Source: an uncultured Gemmatimonadota bacterium (GTDB lineage: Bacteria > Latescibacterota > UBA2968 > UBA8231). From it: a DNA stretch of 62,038 nt. The stretch covers positions 1 to 62,038 of the forward strand of contig CAITNQ010000238.1 of assembly GCA_903893785.1 (NCBI GenBank), written 5' to 3'. Shown in pieces: positions 42,276 through 49,796 of this stretch. Both the position numbers and the translations under genes were made by a program. Position 1 is the first letter of the stretch. Every line of letters starts with the position of its first letter. Under the pieces are notes generated by a model. The model was not told the origin of the DNA and ran no database searches. It saw only the letters and a program-made list of their open reading frames with translations.

Positions 42276-44501
42276 CTACATCCCCTCGACGGCAGCCAAC
42301 TCAGCGCCAGCCGGAATGGGTTCGTCGCCCAGAATGCGCAGCAGATGGGCTTGGCGGGCGAAGGGCACCAGTGAGTCTACGACCGTCGTCGCCGCCGCCC
42401 CGGGTGTGCCCAGAACACAGGCGATCCGCTGGACCTCTCCTTCAGTGGTATCGCCGGGCGCCGGCGTCTGCTCGACGACCACGTCGCCACCGCCCGTGAA
42501 GTCGACGGACAGACCGCGCAGGTGCGCCTGGTAGCGCGCCACCTGTTGGCTGAGCCCGCGCAGTTCGGGGACGGGCGGCGGCGGCAGCGCCTCTTCAGTG
42601 TCCTTCTCCGGCGCCGGCGGCGGTGCGGGGACGGCGATGCGATGGTCGTCGGGCAAGTAGAGAATGCGCTCCATGACTTTGGCGAAGACCGGCGCAGCCA
42701 GGGTCCCGCCCCACTTGTCGCGCTGCGGGTTCTCAATGACGATCAGGGCCAGCAGCTCCGGGTTATCCGCCGGCAGGAACCCGACGAAGGAGACCACCGT
42801 CTCACCCGCGGCGTAGCCGCCGCCGCCCGGCAGGGCCCGTTGGGCGGTACCCGTCTTGCCGGCAACGGCCACGCCCGGGATGGCGGCCTTCTGGCCGGTG
42901 CCGTCGGTTACGACACCGGTGAGGATCCGCCGCATCTGCGCCGCAGCTTCGGTTGAGATCACCCGGCGGACTACCTCCGGACGCGGAGTCTCCTCCACCG
43001 AGCCATCGGGCTGCAGGCGGCCCTTGACCAGTTGGGGGACCAGGAGCTGCCCGCCGTTGGCCACCGCCCCGACGGCCATGGCCAGCTGGAGCGCCGTAAC
43101 GCTGATCTCCTGGCCGATGGCGATGGTTTCCAGGGACCGGTCCGACCACTGCCCCACGGGCTTGAGCAGACCGGCGCTCTCGGCGGGCAGACCCAGCCCG
43201 GAACGGGCGGCGAAGCCAAAGCTGCGGATGTGATCGTAGAAACTCGCCCGGCTCAACCGGCGAGCCATCTTCAAGGTGCCGATGTTACTCGATTTCTCGA
43301 TCACCTGGGTGAAGCTCAGGGTACCGTAGCCTTCGTGGTCTTTGACGGTGGCGCCGTGACCGATGGCCATGCGCCCGTTCTCGCAGAAGACGGGTTCGCC
43401 GGGCGTCACCAGATGCTCGTCCAGCAGTGCTGATGCCGTGACCACCTTGAAGGTCGATCCGGGCTCGTAGGGATCGGTAATGGTGCGGTTGCGGCGGAAG
43501 CGCGCTTCCACGTCGCCCGGGTTATTGGGGTCGTACAGGGGCACATTGGCGACCGCCAGGATGTCGCCGGAGCGAGGGTCGGTGATCAGGCCCATGCCGC
43601 TCTCCGCGCCGGCACCAGCCACCGCAGCCGCCAGTTCCTGCTCGAGGATGTCCTGGTACACGGCATCCAGTGTCAAGAGGACGCTCTGGCCGTCTTCGGG
43701 GTCCCGGCGCTGCTGCCGCGACCCGGGCACCTGCTGTCCCATGGCAGTGATGTGGTACGACGCCATGCCGTTGGTGGGCCGCAAGAGGCTCTCGAAAGCC
43801 AGTTCGACGCCCTCACTGCCCTGGTTGTCCACATTGGTGTAGCCGACCAACTGCCCCGCCAGGCCGCTCTGCGGGTACAGGCGTTTGGTCTCGGCGCGCC
43901 GGTAGACACCTTTGAACTTGGCTTGTTGCGCCTGCGCCAGTGCATCACCATCGAGTTGTCGGGCCAAGCACACGGAACGCCCGCCGCTCTGCAGCTGGAC
44001 CAGCAGACTCGCCTCGCTCTGATGGGACAGCGGCGCGAACCAGGCGGCCACTGCCGCCGGCTGGTCCACCTGGGTCGGGTCGGCGTAGAAGCTGTAGGCC
44101 CGTATGTCCGCGGCCAGCATGCGCCCGCGCCGGTCCAGCAGGACGCCCCGGTGCCCCCTGACCTCGAGTCGGCGCTCGTGCTGATCACGGGCCCGCGCCA
44201 GGTATTCCTCATGGCGCACGCCCTGCACCCACAACAAGCGCGCCAGGATCACGGCCCACAGGAAGGCGCCCCCAAGCATGACGTACTTGAGTCGCCGCAG
44301 TCGGTCGACCTGGGGATCGACCGGACGCCTGGCTACCGCCGGACGCCGGTGGGCCGCCGCTCCAACCGGGGCCGTCGGACGCGTTGACGGCGTCCGGCTC
44401 GGGCCGGGCGACAACGCGGCGGCTCGCGGCAGCGCAGTGACGGGTCGGGAGACGACCACGGGCGCACTGGCGGTCATGGGACGGCCGGTCTGCGGGTTCA
44501 T
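42276..44501 (-). CDS. ftsI: septal penicillin-binding transpeptidase (FtsI/PBP3, with PASTA domain)
   Basis: 741 residues, class B PBP. A Pro/Ala-rich cytoplasmic tail, one membrane helix (about 72-92), the dimerisation region starting RGHRGVLLDRRGRMLA, then the active site: GSTFK with the nucleophile near Ser349, SSN near 403 and KTGT near 548. The C-terminal ~90 residues (PVPELRGLSQQVARYQAHLRG onward) look like a PASTA domain, as in SpoVD and many non-proteobacterial FtsI proteins. It cross-links septal peptidoglycan with FtsW. Its ATG overlaps the ftsL stop as ATGA. Confidence 0.95.
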   Translation of the reverse strand: MNPQTGRPMTASAPVVVSRPVTALPRAAALSPGPSRTPSTRPTAPVGAAAHRRPAVARRPVDPQVDRLRRLKYVMLGGAFLWAVILARLLWVQGVRHEEYLARARDQHERRLEVRGHRGVLLDRRGRMLAADIRAYSFYADPTQVDQPAAVAAWFAPLSHQSEASLLVQLQSGGRSVCLARQLDGDALAQAQQAKFKGVYRRAETKRLYPQSGLAGQLVGYTNVDNQGSEGVELAFESLLRPTNGMASYHITAMGQQVPGSRQQRRDPEDGQSVLLTLDAVYQDILEQELAAAVAGAGAESGMGLITDPRSGDILAVANVPLYDPNNPGDVEARFRRNRTITDPYEPGSTFKVVTASALLDEHLVTPGEPVFCENGRMAIGHGATVKDHEGYGTLSFTQVIEKSSNIGTLKMARRLSRASFYDHIRSFGFAARSGLGLPAESAGLLKPVGQWSDRSLETIAIGQEISVTALQLAMAVGAVANGGQLLVPQLVKGRLQPDGSVEETPRPEVVRRVISTEAAAQMRRILTGVVTDGTGQKAAIPGVAVAGKTGTAQRALPGGGGYAAGETVVSFVGFLPADNPELLALIVIENPQRDKWGGTLAAPVFAKVMERILYLPDDHRIAVPAPPPAPEKDTEEALPPPPVPELRGLSQQVARYQAHLRGLSVDFTGGGDVVVEQTPAPGDTTEGEVQRIACVLGTPGAAATTVVDSLVPFARQAHLLRILGDEPIPAGAELAAVEGM

Positions 44502-44845
44502 TGCGCGCGCTCACTCGGCCGGGGGTCGTAGGTGACCTCGGTCAGTTGTCCCGCCGGGTACACCATGCCCAGTTGGGTGACGGCCAGCCCTTGAATGGCT
44601 CCCGGCTTGAGGCGGAAGGCGATGGCGGCTACCAGCCGGGAGCGTTCCTCGTGCAGGGCTTCGATGCGGTTCCGGGCCGCATCGGCCCGTCGCGCCACGT
44701 TCGCAGTTTCAACTTTGCGCCACAGGTAGACCACCATCATCGCCACGACGACGACGACGACATAGAAGCCGCGTTGGAAAGATGGCTGCAGTCGGCCGGA
44801 GATGCGGCGGCGACGCACACCAGGGGCACGGGGGCGCTCGACCAC
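44498..44845 (-). CDS. ftsL: cell division protein FtsL
   Basis: 115 residues from GTG 44845. Basic cytoplasmic start, one strong membrane helix (about 27-43, mostly Val/Met/Tyr) and a periplasmic leucine/alanine coiled coil (VETANVARRADAARNRIEAL). Sequence conservation of FtsL is low, so the call rests on size, topology and the rsmH-ftsL-ftsI order. It bridges FtsQ/FtsB to FtsW-FtsI. Confidence 0.85.
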   Translation of the reverse strand: MVERPRAPGVRRRRISGRLQPSFQRGFYVVVVVVAMMVVYLWRKVETANVARRADAARNRIEALHEERSRLVAAIAFRLKPGAIQGLAVTQLGMVYPAGQLTEVTYDPRPSERAQ

Positions 44846-44848
44846 GGC

Positions 44849-45775
44849 TCAGACCCTCTCGTAGAAACGCAGCGAGGCGCTGCGCGAACGGCGGTTGGCC
44901 CCGATCTCAGCGGCGTCGGCCCGGCGAGCCCGGACCTGGACCCGACGGAAAGCCGGTTCACGCCCGCACGCGCACACGGGCAGGGCAGGCGGACAGATGC
45001 ACCCGAGGAGCAGCGGCCCCATGGTCTGTTTGACCAGGCGGTCTTCCAGCGAATGGTAGGCGATTACCGCCAACCGTCCCCCTGGCAGCAGCAGCGAGGC
45101 AGCGGCACGCAGGCCCTGCTCGAGCTGGACCAGTTCACCGTTGACAGCAATGCGCAGGGCTTGGAACACGCGGGCAAGGGTTTTGGTCAGGCGTTCCGGA
45201 TGGGTTCGCTCCACCGCCCGGCGCAGGTCCGCAGTCGTTGCCACCGGCTGCTCCTGGCGCTGGCGGCAAACGGCCCGAGCAATGCGACGAGCCTGGCGCT
45301 CTTCACCGAAGTCATACAGGATGCGCGCAAGGTCGGCCTCTGCCAGGCGCGCCAGCAACGTCGCCGCCGACTCGCCGGTTTCCGGATCCATGCGCATGTC
45401 CAACGGCCCTTCCTCGCGGAATCCGAAGCCTCGGGCTGGCGTGTCCAGCTGGTGTGACGACACGCCCAGATCAAACAGCACACCGTTCAGAGCGGGTACC
45501 CCCGCGGTGGCCACCGTGTCGCGCAATGCGGCGAAGTCGCCATGGATCACGGTTACCTGCCCCCCCCAAGGGCTGAGCCGTTGCCGCGTCTCAGCCACTG
45601 CCTCCGGATCGCGATCGGCGGCGATCAGGCGCCCCGTCGGCCCCAAAGCCGCCAACACCGCGGCGCTGTGGCCGCCACCTCCCGCGGTCGCGTCCAGATA
45701 GACGCCGTCGCGGTCCACCACCAGGCCCTCGACCACTTCCCGGGCCAGCACCGGCACGTGGTACGCGCCGTTCAC
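44849..45775 (-). CDS. rsmH: 16S rRNA (cytosine-1402-N4)-methyltransferase
   Basis: 308 residues from GTG 45775, overlapping the mraZ stop as GTGA. It opens HVPVLAREVVEGL, the standard RsmH start, followed by the SAM site DATAGGGGHSAAVL, FDLGVSSHQLD near 105 and AYHSLEDRLVKQ near 240. It methylates C1402 of 16S rRNA. A cysteine-rich segment near 260 (CICPPALPVCACGREP) is common in the family. Confidence 0.95.
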   Translation of the reverse strand: MNGAYHVPVLAREVVEGLVVDRDGVYLDATAGGGGHSAAVLAALGPTGRLIAADRDPEAVAETRQRLSPWGGQVTVIHGDFAALRDTVATAGVPALNGVLFDLGVSSHQLDTPARGFGFREEGPLDMRMDPETGESAATLLARLAEADLARILYDFGEERQARRIARAVCRQRQEQPVATTADLRRAVERTHPERLTKTLARVFQALRIAVNGELVQLEQGLRAAASLLLPGGRLAVIAYHSLEDRLVKQTMGPLLLGCICPPALPVCACGREPAFRRVQVRARRADAAEIGANRRSRSASLRFYERV

Positions 45776-46212
45776 AACGTCAGTCGTGCGGCCACCTCGC
45801 CCATCTGCGCGTCCGCCTGCTCGAGATGGATGCGCCACTCCTCGGGGTTCCACAGTTCCATCCGGTCACCGGCGCCAGCAATCACCATTTCCTCCCCGAT
45901 CCCGACGCGGTCGAGCAGGCGACGAGGGATCGGGGCCCGGCCCTGCTTGTCCAACCGGGTTTCGGCTGCCTGGGACATCAGGGCCCGGACGAGGGCGCGC
46001 ACCTGAGGATCGGTCTGCGGCAGGGCCATCAGCCGCTCTGACGTGCGGGCCCACACGTCCTGCGGGTACGCGTTCAGGCAGCGGTCGTAACCGCGCACGA
46101 TGACCAGCGTGTCGCTCGCGTCGGGCGGCAGTTTGTGCCGCAGTTCGGCCGGGACAAAGATCCGTCCCTTGTCGTCCACCGGGATCGTGAACTCGCCGAG
46201 GAACTGCGCCAC
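45772..46212 (-). CDS. mraZ: transcriptional regulator MraZ
   Basis: 146 residues from GTG 46212, with GGAGG upstream. Two SpoVT/AbrB-like halves: FTIPVDDKGRIFVPAELR (about 8-25) and ETRLDKQGRAPIPRRLL near 85. MraZ binds repeated short boxes upstream of its own gene and represses the dcw operon. Suitable repeats are present between the promoter and this start, which supports autoregulation. Confidence 0.95.
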   Translation of the reverse strand: MAQFLGEFTIPVDDKGRIFVPAELRHKLPPDASDTLVIVRGYDRCLNAYPQDVWARTSERLMALPQTDPQVRALVRALMSQAAETRLDKQGRAPIPRRLLDRVGIGEEMVIAGAGDRMELWNPEEWRIHLEQADAQMGEVAARLTL

Positions 46213-46250
46213 GGGGGCCTCCGCAGGACCGGGATATTACTATTCAGACA

Positions 46251-46313
46251 CACCCAAATGCACCATTTTACTCCACCAGCCCTTAGTATACGCCCCCCCT
46301 TACTGGCTGTCAA
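46251..46313 (-). promoter_or_regulatory. dcw operon promoter with MraZ-box-like repeats
   Basis: On the minus strand a perfect -35 TTGACA (46313-46308), a 17-base spacer and a -10 TATACT (46290-46285) form the strongest promoter in the window. Just downstream, GTGGAG (46276-46271), ATGGTG (46266-46261) and TGGGTG (46256-46251) repeat at about ten-base spacing, like the tandem boxes bound by MraZ in other bacteria. Binding there would block elongation of the operon's own transcript. Confidence 0.75.
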
Positions 46314-46486
46314 GCAATTCTGGTGCGGCCGTCGCCCCAGCCCGGGGGGCTGCGGAAACGACCCCGGCGAAAGTCGGCTGCCGGCCAGGCATCTCGGCAC
46401 ACGACCCCCCTCAGGGGCCCGGCCGTGGCCGCGCCGAGAAAACGGCAAACTGCTGTTTATTATGATTTTACGAGGTATACTAAGGG
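46280..46486. repeat. 12-base inverted repeat flanking the mraZ upstream region
   Basis: CCCTTAGTATAC (46280-46291), which contains the mraZ -10, is repeated in reverse orientation as GTATACTAAGGG (46475-46486). Between them lies a GC-rich stretch and an AT-rich segment (46452-46474). The right copy gives a plus-strand TATACT with no good -35. The rest of this 314-base gap between mraZ and trmB (46213-46526) shows no gene. Confidence 0.5.
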
Positions 46487-46526
46487 GTCTTCTGGAACGC
46501 CTCGCCGACCACCCGGACCGGGCGTC

Positions 46527-47162
46527 TCAGTCCGCTGCGCGAGCGCCGGTGGCACCGTGCTCGCCAACGCGGCGCAACACCTGACGGTGTATCGGGCGGC
46601 CCTCGACCACGTATTTGGCCTCGTAGTTAGTGGCCGTGCCGGCCCAAACCTCGTCAACCCGCAGCAGGCCCGTCCGCCGTTCAAGCAGATCGGTCATAAC
46701 CGCATAGTATTCCGCGTGGTCGGTGGCCACCCAGAAAAGGCCGCCCGGGCACAGCACACGCTCCACATGGTCCAGGAAGCTGGCGTCGAAGAGACGCCGC
46801 TTATGGTGCCTTTTCTTGGGCCAGGGATCGGGGAAATACAGATGCAGGGCCTGCAGGCTACTGCTGCCCACGAAAAACTCGACGAACTCGCGGGCGTCTA
46901 CGTGGACCAGACGTACGTTGGCCAGACCGCGCCGTTCCGCCCGTCCAAGGGCTAGGCGGAGGTACTTGGAGGCCCACTCGACGCCGACGTAGTTGACCTC
47001 CGGCTGGCGACCGGCAGCATCCAGCAGGAAACGGCCCTTGCCGATGCCGATCTCGAGTTCGACCGGGTTGGCGTTGCCGAACACGGCCTGCCACACCAGC
47101 ACCGGATCGTGCTCGCCGGCGTCATCCAACCGCAACAGCAGGGGGGAGCTCTGTTCTTTCAT
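46527..47162 (-). CDS. trmB: tRNA (guanine-N7-)-methyltransferase
   Basis: 211 residues, ATG 47162. SAM motif ELEIGIGKGRFLLDAA near 36, VGVEWASKYLRLAL near 60, and the family hallmark YFPDPWPKKRHHKRRL near 108. It methylates G46 in the variable loop of tRNAs. It lies 48 bases after iscS on the same strand and may be the last gene of the iron-sulphur operon. Confidence 0.95.
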   Translation of the reverse strand: MKEQSSPLLLRLDDAGEHDPVLVWQAVFGNANPVELEIGIGKGRFLLDAAGRQPEVNYVGVEWASKYLRLALGRAERRGLANVRLVHVDAREFVEFFVGSSSLQALHLYFPDPWPKKRHHKRRLFDASFLDHVERVLCPGGLFWVATDHAEYYAVMTDLLERRTGLLRVDEVWAGTATNYEAKYVVEGRPIHRQVLRRVGEHGATGARAAD

Positions 47163-47210
47163 CAGCGTGGCCTCGCGAGCATGGCAAGTTCGGCCACGAG
47201 CAGGCCCCAG

Positions 47211-48368
47211 TCAACCCAGGCCGCGCAGCCACCGGACGGCCTCGGCCACCCGCCCGGCGGCGTAGTCCACCTCGTCGTCGGTCGTAAAGCGGCCCAGCCC
47301 GAAGCGCAGCGAGGCCAGCGCCAGGGCGGCGTCCACGCCCATGGCCGCCAGCACATGGGATGGACCGCTGTCACCCGAAGCGCAGGCCGATCCGGCCGAC
47401 AGCGCCACCCCGCGGCACGCGGGCAGCAGGCGCGCGCCGTCGACGCCGGGAAAGCACAGGTTCAGGCATCCGGGAAGCCGCTGCCGCGGATGGCCGTTGA
47501 GGGGCAACGGACCCAAGTCACGCTCAAGCGCCTGGTGCAGCCGGTCGCGCAACCCCTGCAGGCGCACGGCTTCGGAGTCAAGGTTGTCCCCCGCCAGCGC
47601 GCAGGCCCGTCCGAACCCGACGATGCCGGGGACATTCAGCGTGCCCGGCCGCGTTCCTCGCTCCTGGCCGCCCCCATGGAGCAGCGGCTGCAAGCGCAGG
47701 CGCGGACGCCGCGTGCGTACATACAGCGCGCCGACGCCTTTGGGGCCGTACAGCTTGTGGGCCGACAGGGACACCATGTCGGCGCCCGTCGGGGCCACTC
47801 GCAGCGGGACCTTCCCGGCGGCCTGGGCCGCGTCGGTGTGGAACAGCGCGCCCGCGGTTCGCGCCAACTCAGCCGCCTCGGCCCACGGCTGCAGGGTGCC
47901 GACCTCATTGTTGGCAGCCATCACCGAGACCAGAACCGTAGGCCGCGTCAGGGCGCGCCGCAGGCTGTCCAGGTCGACGCTGCCGCCCCGGTCCACCGGC
48001 AGCACGGTAACGGCGAAACCCAGCCGGCCCAAGGCGGCGGCGGGGTCGAGCACCGACCGGTGCTCGACCGCCGAGACCACGACCTGATCGCCAGGCTGAC
48101 CGAGGGCCGTGGCGGCGCCGATCAGGGCCAGGTTGTTTGACTCGGTAGCGCCGCTGGTGAAGATGATCTCGCGCGCCCGTTCGGCGCCGATCAGGGCGGC
48201 TACCTGAGCCCGCGCCACCTCCACGGCCTCGGCGGCCCGCCAGCCAAACGCGTGGGTACGGCTGGCGGCGTTGCCGTAGTCTTCGGTGAACCAGGGGACC
48301 ATGGCCGCGACGACCGCCGGGTCGACCCGGGTGGTGGCCAGGTTGTCGAGGTACACAGGACGCTCCAC
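47211..48368 (-). CDS. iscS: cysteine desulfurase
   Basis: 385 residues from GTG 48368; the long frame above it overlaps the carrier gene and is not coding. It shows VYLDNLATTRVDP at the N-terminus, FTSGATESNNLAL near 70, DAAQAAGKVP near 180, SAHKLYGPKG with the PLP lysine near 203, and the catalytic-loop cysteine in ALSAGSACASGD near 325. It provides sulphur for iron-sulphur clusters and tRNA thiolation. Typical order MerR-carrier-IscS; no IscU scaffold is adjacent. Confidence 0.95.
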   Translation of the reverse strand: MERPVYLDNLATTRVDPAVVAAMVPWFTEDYGNAASRTHAFGWRAAEAVEVARAQVAALIGAERAREIIFTSGATESNNLALIGAATALGQPGDQVVVSAVEHRSVLDPAAALGRLGFAVTVLPVDRGGSVDLDSLRRALTRPTVLVSVMAANNEVGTLQPWAEAAELARTAGALFHTDAAQAAGKVPLRVAPTGADMVSLSAHKLYGPKGVGALYVRTRRPRLRLQPLLHGGGQERGTRPGTLNVPGIVGFGRACALAGDNLDSEAVRLQGLRDRLHQALERDLGPLPLNGHPRQRLPGCLNLCFPGVDGARLLPACRGVALSAGSACASGDSGPSHVLAAMGVDAALALASLRFGLGRFTTDDEVDYAAGRVAEAVRWLRGLG

Positions 48369-48429
48369 GGCCGCCTTTCGCCGGCAAGGGCCGGCCGCTG
48401 GTTCCGGCGCCGACCCAACCGGGCCGGGT

Positions 48430-48756
48430 TCAGCAGCTGCAGGACCCGCCGCACGCACAGCCCGACGACGCCACGTTGGGGTTGTCGATGCGGAAACCAG
48501 CCCCCATGAGACCGTCTTCGTAGTCCAGCGTGGCCCCCCCGAGGAGCTCGCTGCTTTCGGTGTCGAGGAACAGGCGGATGCCATTGGCCTCAAGCACCTC
48601 GTCGCCCTCGGCCGCGGCGGGTTCGAATGCCAGGCGGTACTGCACGCCCGAGCAGCCGCCGCTGGTGGCGCCCATGCGCAAGCCGTGCTCCGGGGTACCC
48701 TGTTCGCGCAGCAGGTCGCGCAGCTTGCTGGCGGCGGTGTCGGTAACGATGACCAT
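48430..48756 (-). CDS. A-type iron-sulphur carrier (IscA/ErpA/HesB family)
   Basis: 108 residues, ATG 48756. The A-type fold is plain, with the first conserved cysteine in SGGCSGVQY near 35. The C-terminus, where the family normally has CGCGxSF, reads GCACGGSCSC, giving four cysteines instead of two. It accepts or delivers Fe-S clusters to target enzymes. It is five bases after the MerR gene and upstream of iscS. Confidence 0.9.
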   Translation of the reverse strand: MVIVTDTAASKLRDLLREQGTPEHGLRMGATSGGCSGVQYRLAFEPAAAEGDEVLEANGIRLFLDTESSELLGGATLDYEDGLMGAGFRIDNPNVASSGCACGGSCSC

Positions 48757-48761
48757 CGGAT

Positions 48762-49331
48762 CTACTCTCCTGTGTTGAGGTGGTGAGGGCTGTCGGCGGT
48801 CGCCTGGACAACCCGATCAGGGCGGCGCAGGAGCACCGGGACGCGACCGCCGCGGCGGCTGGTCGCCTCGGGTCGATAGTGCTCGCAGTGGATGGCGGCC
48901 GGAACGCGCGGATGGTCCTGGTAGAGCAGACACTGGTCGCCCTCGCGGGCATCGCGACGTACCCCGCAGTCGTGACAGCCACGCAGCACGTCAAGGGCTT
49001 GCTGATTGCGGCGGCGCAGGTCCTCATACTGGGCGATCCGGTCCTCAATCTCCCGCTGCTGCTCGCTCAGATGCTCGCTGAGCGAACGGGCCAGTTCGCC
49101 GGCGGTACTGCATTGGCCGCTTAGCTGGAACAGTTCCCGCACGCGGTCCAGATCGAATCCCAAGCCTTTGAGCGCCAGGACCAATTCCAGGCGCGCGTAC
49201 TGGTCATCGCCGTAGAGGCGGAAGCCGCCGTCGGTGCGTTCTTGAGGCACGATGATGCCCAGTTCCTCGTAGAACCGGATCGTTCGGGCGGTCACGCCCG
49301 CCCGGGCTGCCAGGTCGCCAATCCGCATCAT
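48762..49331 (-). CDS. MerR-family regulator with cysteine-rich C-terminus
   Basis: 189 residues from ATG 49331 with GGAGGAG at good spacing; a GTG two codons earlier is less likely. The winged-helix DNA-binding domain begins RIGDLAARAGVTARTIRFYEE and is followed by the dimerisation coiled coil (about 75-112). The effector part contains C119-x2-C122, C134 and C149, a likely metal or cluster site. Located directly before the carrier and cysteine desulfurase genes, it probably replaces IscR as their regulator. The 40 residues after C149 are basic and seem disordered. Confidence 0.8.
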   Translation of the reverse strand: MMRIGDLAARAGVTARTIRFYEELGIIVPQERTDGGFRLYGDDQYARLELVLALKGLGFDLDRVRELFQLSGQCSTAGELARSLSEHLSEQQREIEDRIAQYEDLRRRNQQALDVLRGCHDCGVRRDAREGDQCLLYQDHPRVPAAIHCEHYRPEATSRRGGRVPVLLRRPDRVVQATADSPHHLNTGE

Positions 49332-49374
49332 CGACACGCTCCTCCCGCTCGTCCCCGGTACACCGCCGGGCCCG

Positions 49375-49403
49375 AATGTATTTTACGTAAACGTCAATGT
49401 CAA
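49375..49403 (-). promoter_or_regulatory. promoter and palindromic operator of the merR-carrier-iscS operon
   Basis: On the minus strand TTGACA (49403-49398), a 17-base spacer and TACATT (49380-49375). The spacer is largely an imperfect 16-base palindrome (49397-49382, TTGACGTTTACGTAAA), with the perfect core TTTACGTAAA at 49382-49391. Operators overlapping the spacer are the rule for MerR proteins, and this one resembles the motif described for LiuR-type members. The transcript would start about 37 bases before the regulator's ATG. Confidence 0.65.
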
Positions 49404-49796
49404 TACTCGACGCCCCGGGGGTAGGAGGGCCCCGAGGGGAACCCGAACGCACCCGCGGCTGCTTGCCGGGCGAGGGGCCGGTCGACCACCGGGCCGGGGC
49501 CGGAATGCACAGGAACCGGCTGGCTCGATGCAGCGCCGTCGATGGTCGGCAATCGGTTGACGGCGGGGGAGGCGGGGGCGATCTTCGCGCCGGCCGGTTG
49601 GCGGCTTGCCAGGCCCGCTACGACCAGCCGCCCGGCGCTCCCGGACACGACTCCCTCCGCGGCAGCGGCCAGGACCCGGTGGCGACGGCGGGGCAGGCCG
49701 CCGCGCGGCCACGACGAGGCGGCCGTGCCCTCACCCCGCGTAACAGCATGTCCCAGCCAACGCTTCACCCAGCGACGACCGAAAGCGAGCGACGCA
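49404..49796. other. 393-base region without a convincing gene
   Basis: This lies between the MerR operator and the serine hydrolase. Open frames cross it in several phases, which is expected at this GC content, but none has a ribosome-binding site or homologous-looking sequence. No clear promoter was found for the hydrolase. Confidence 0.4.
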
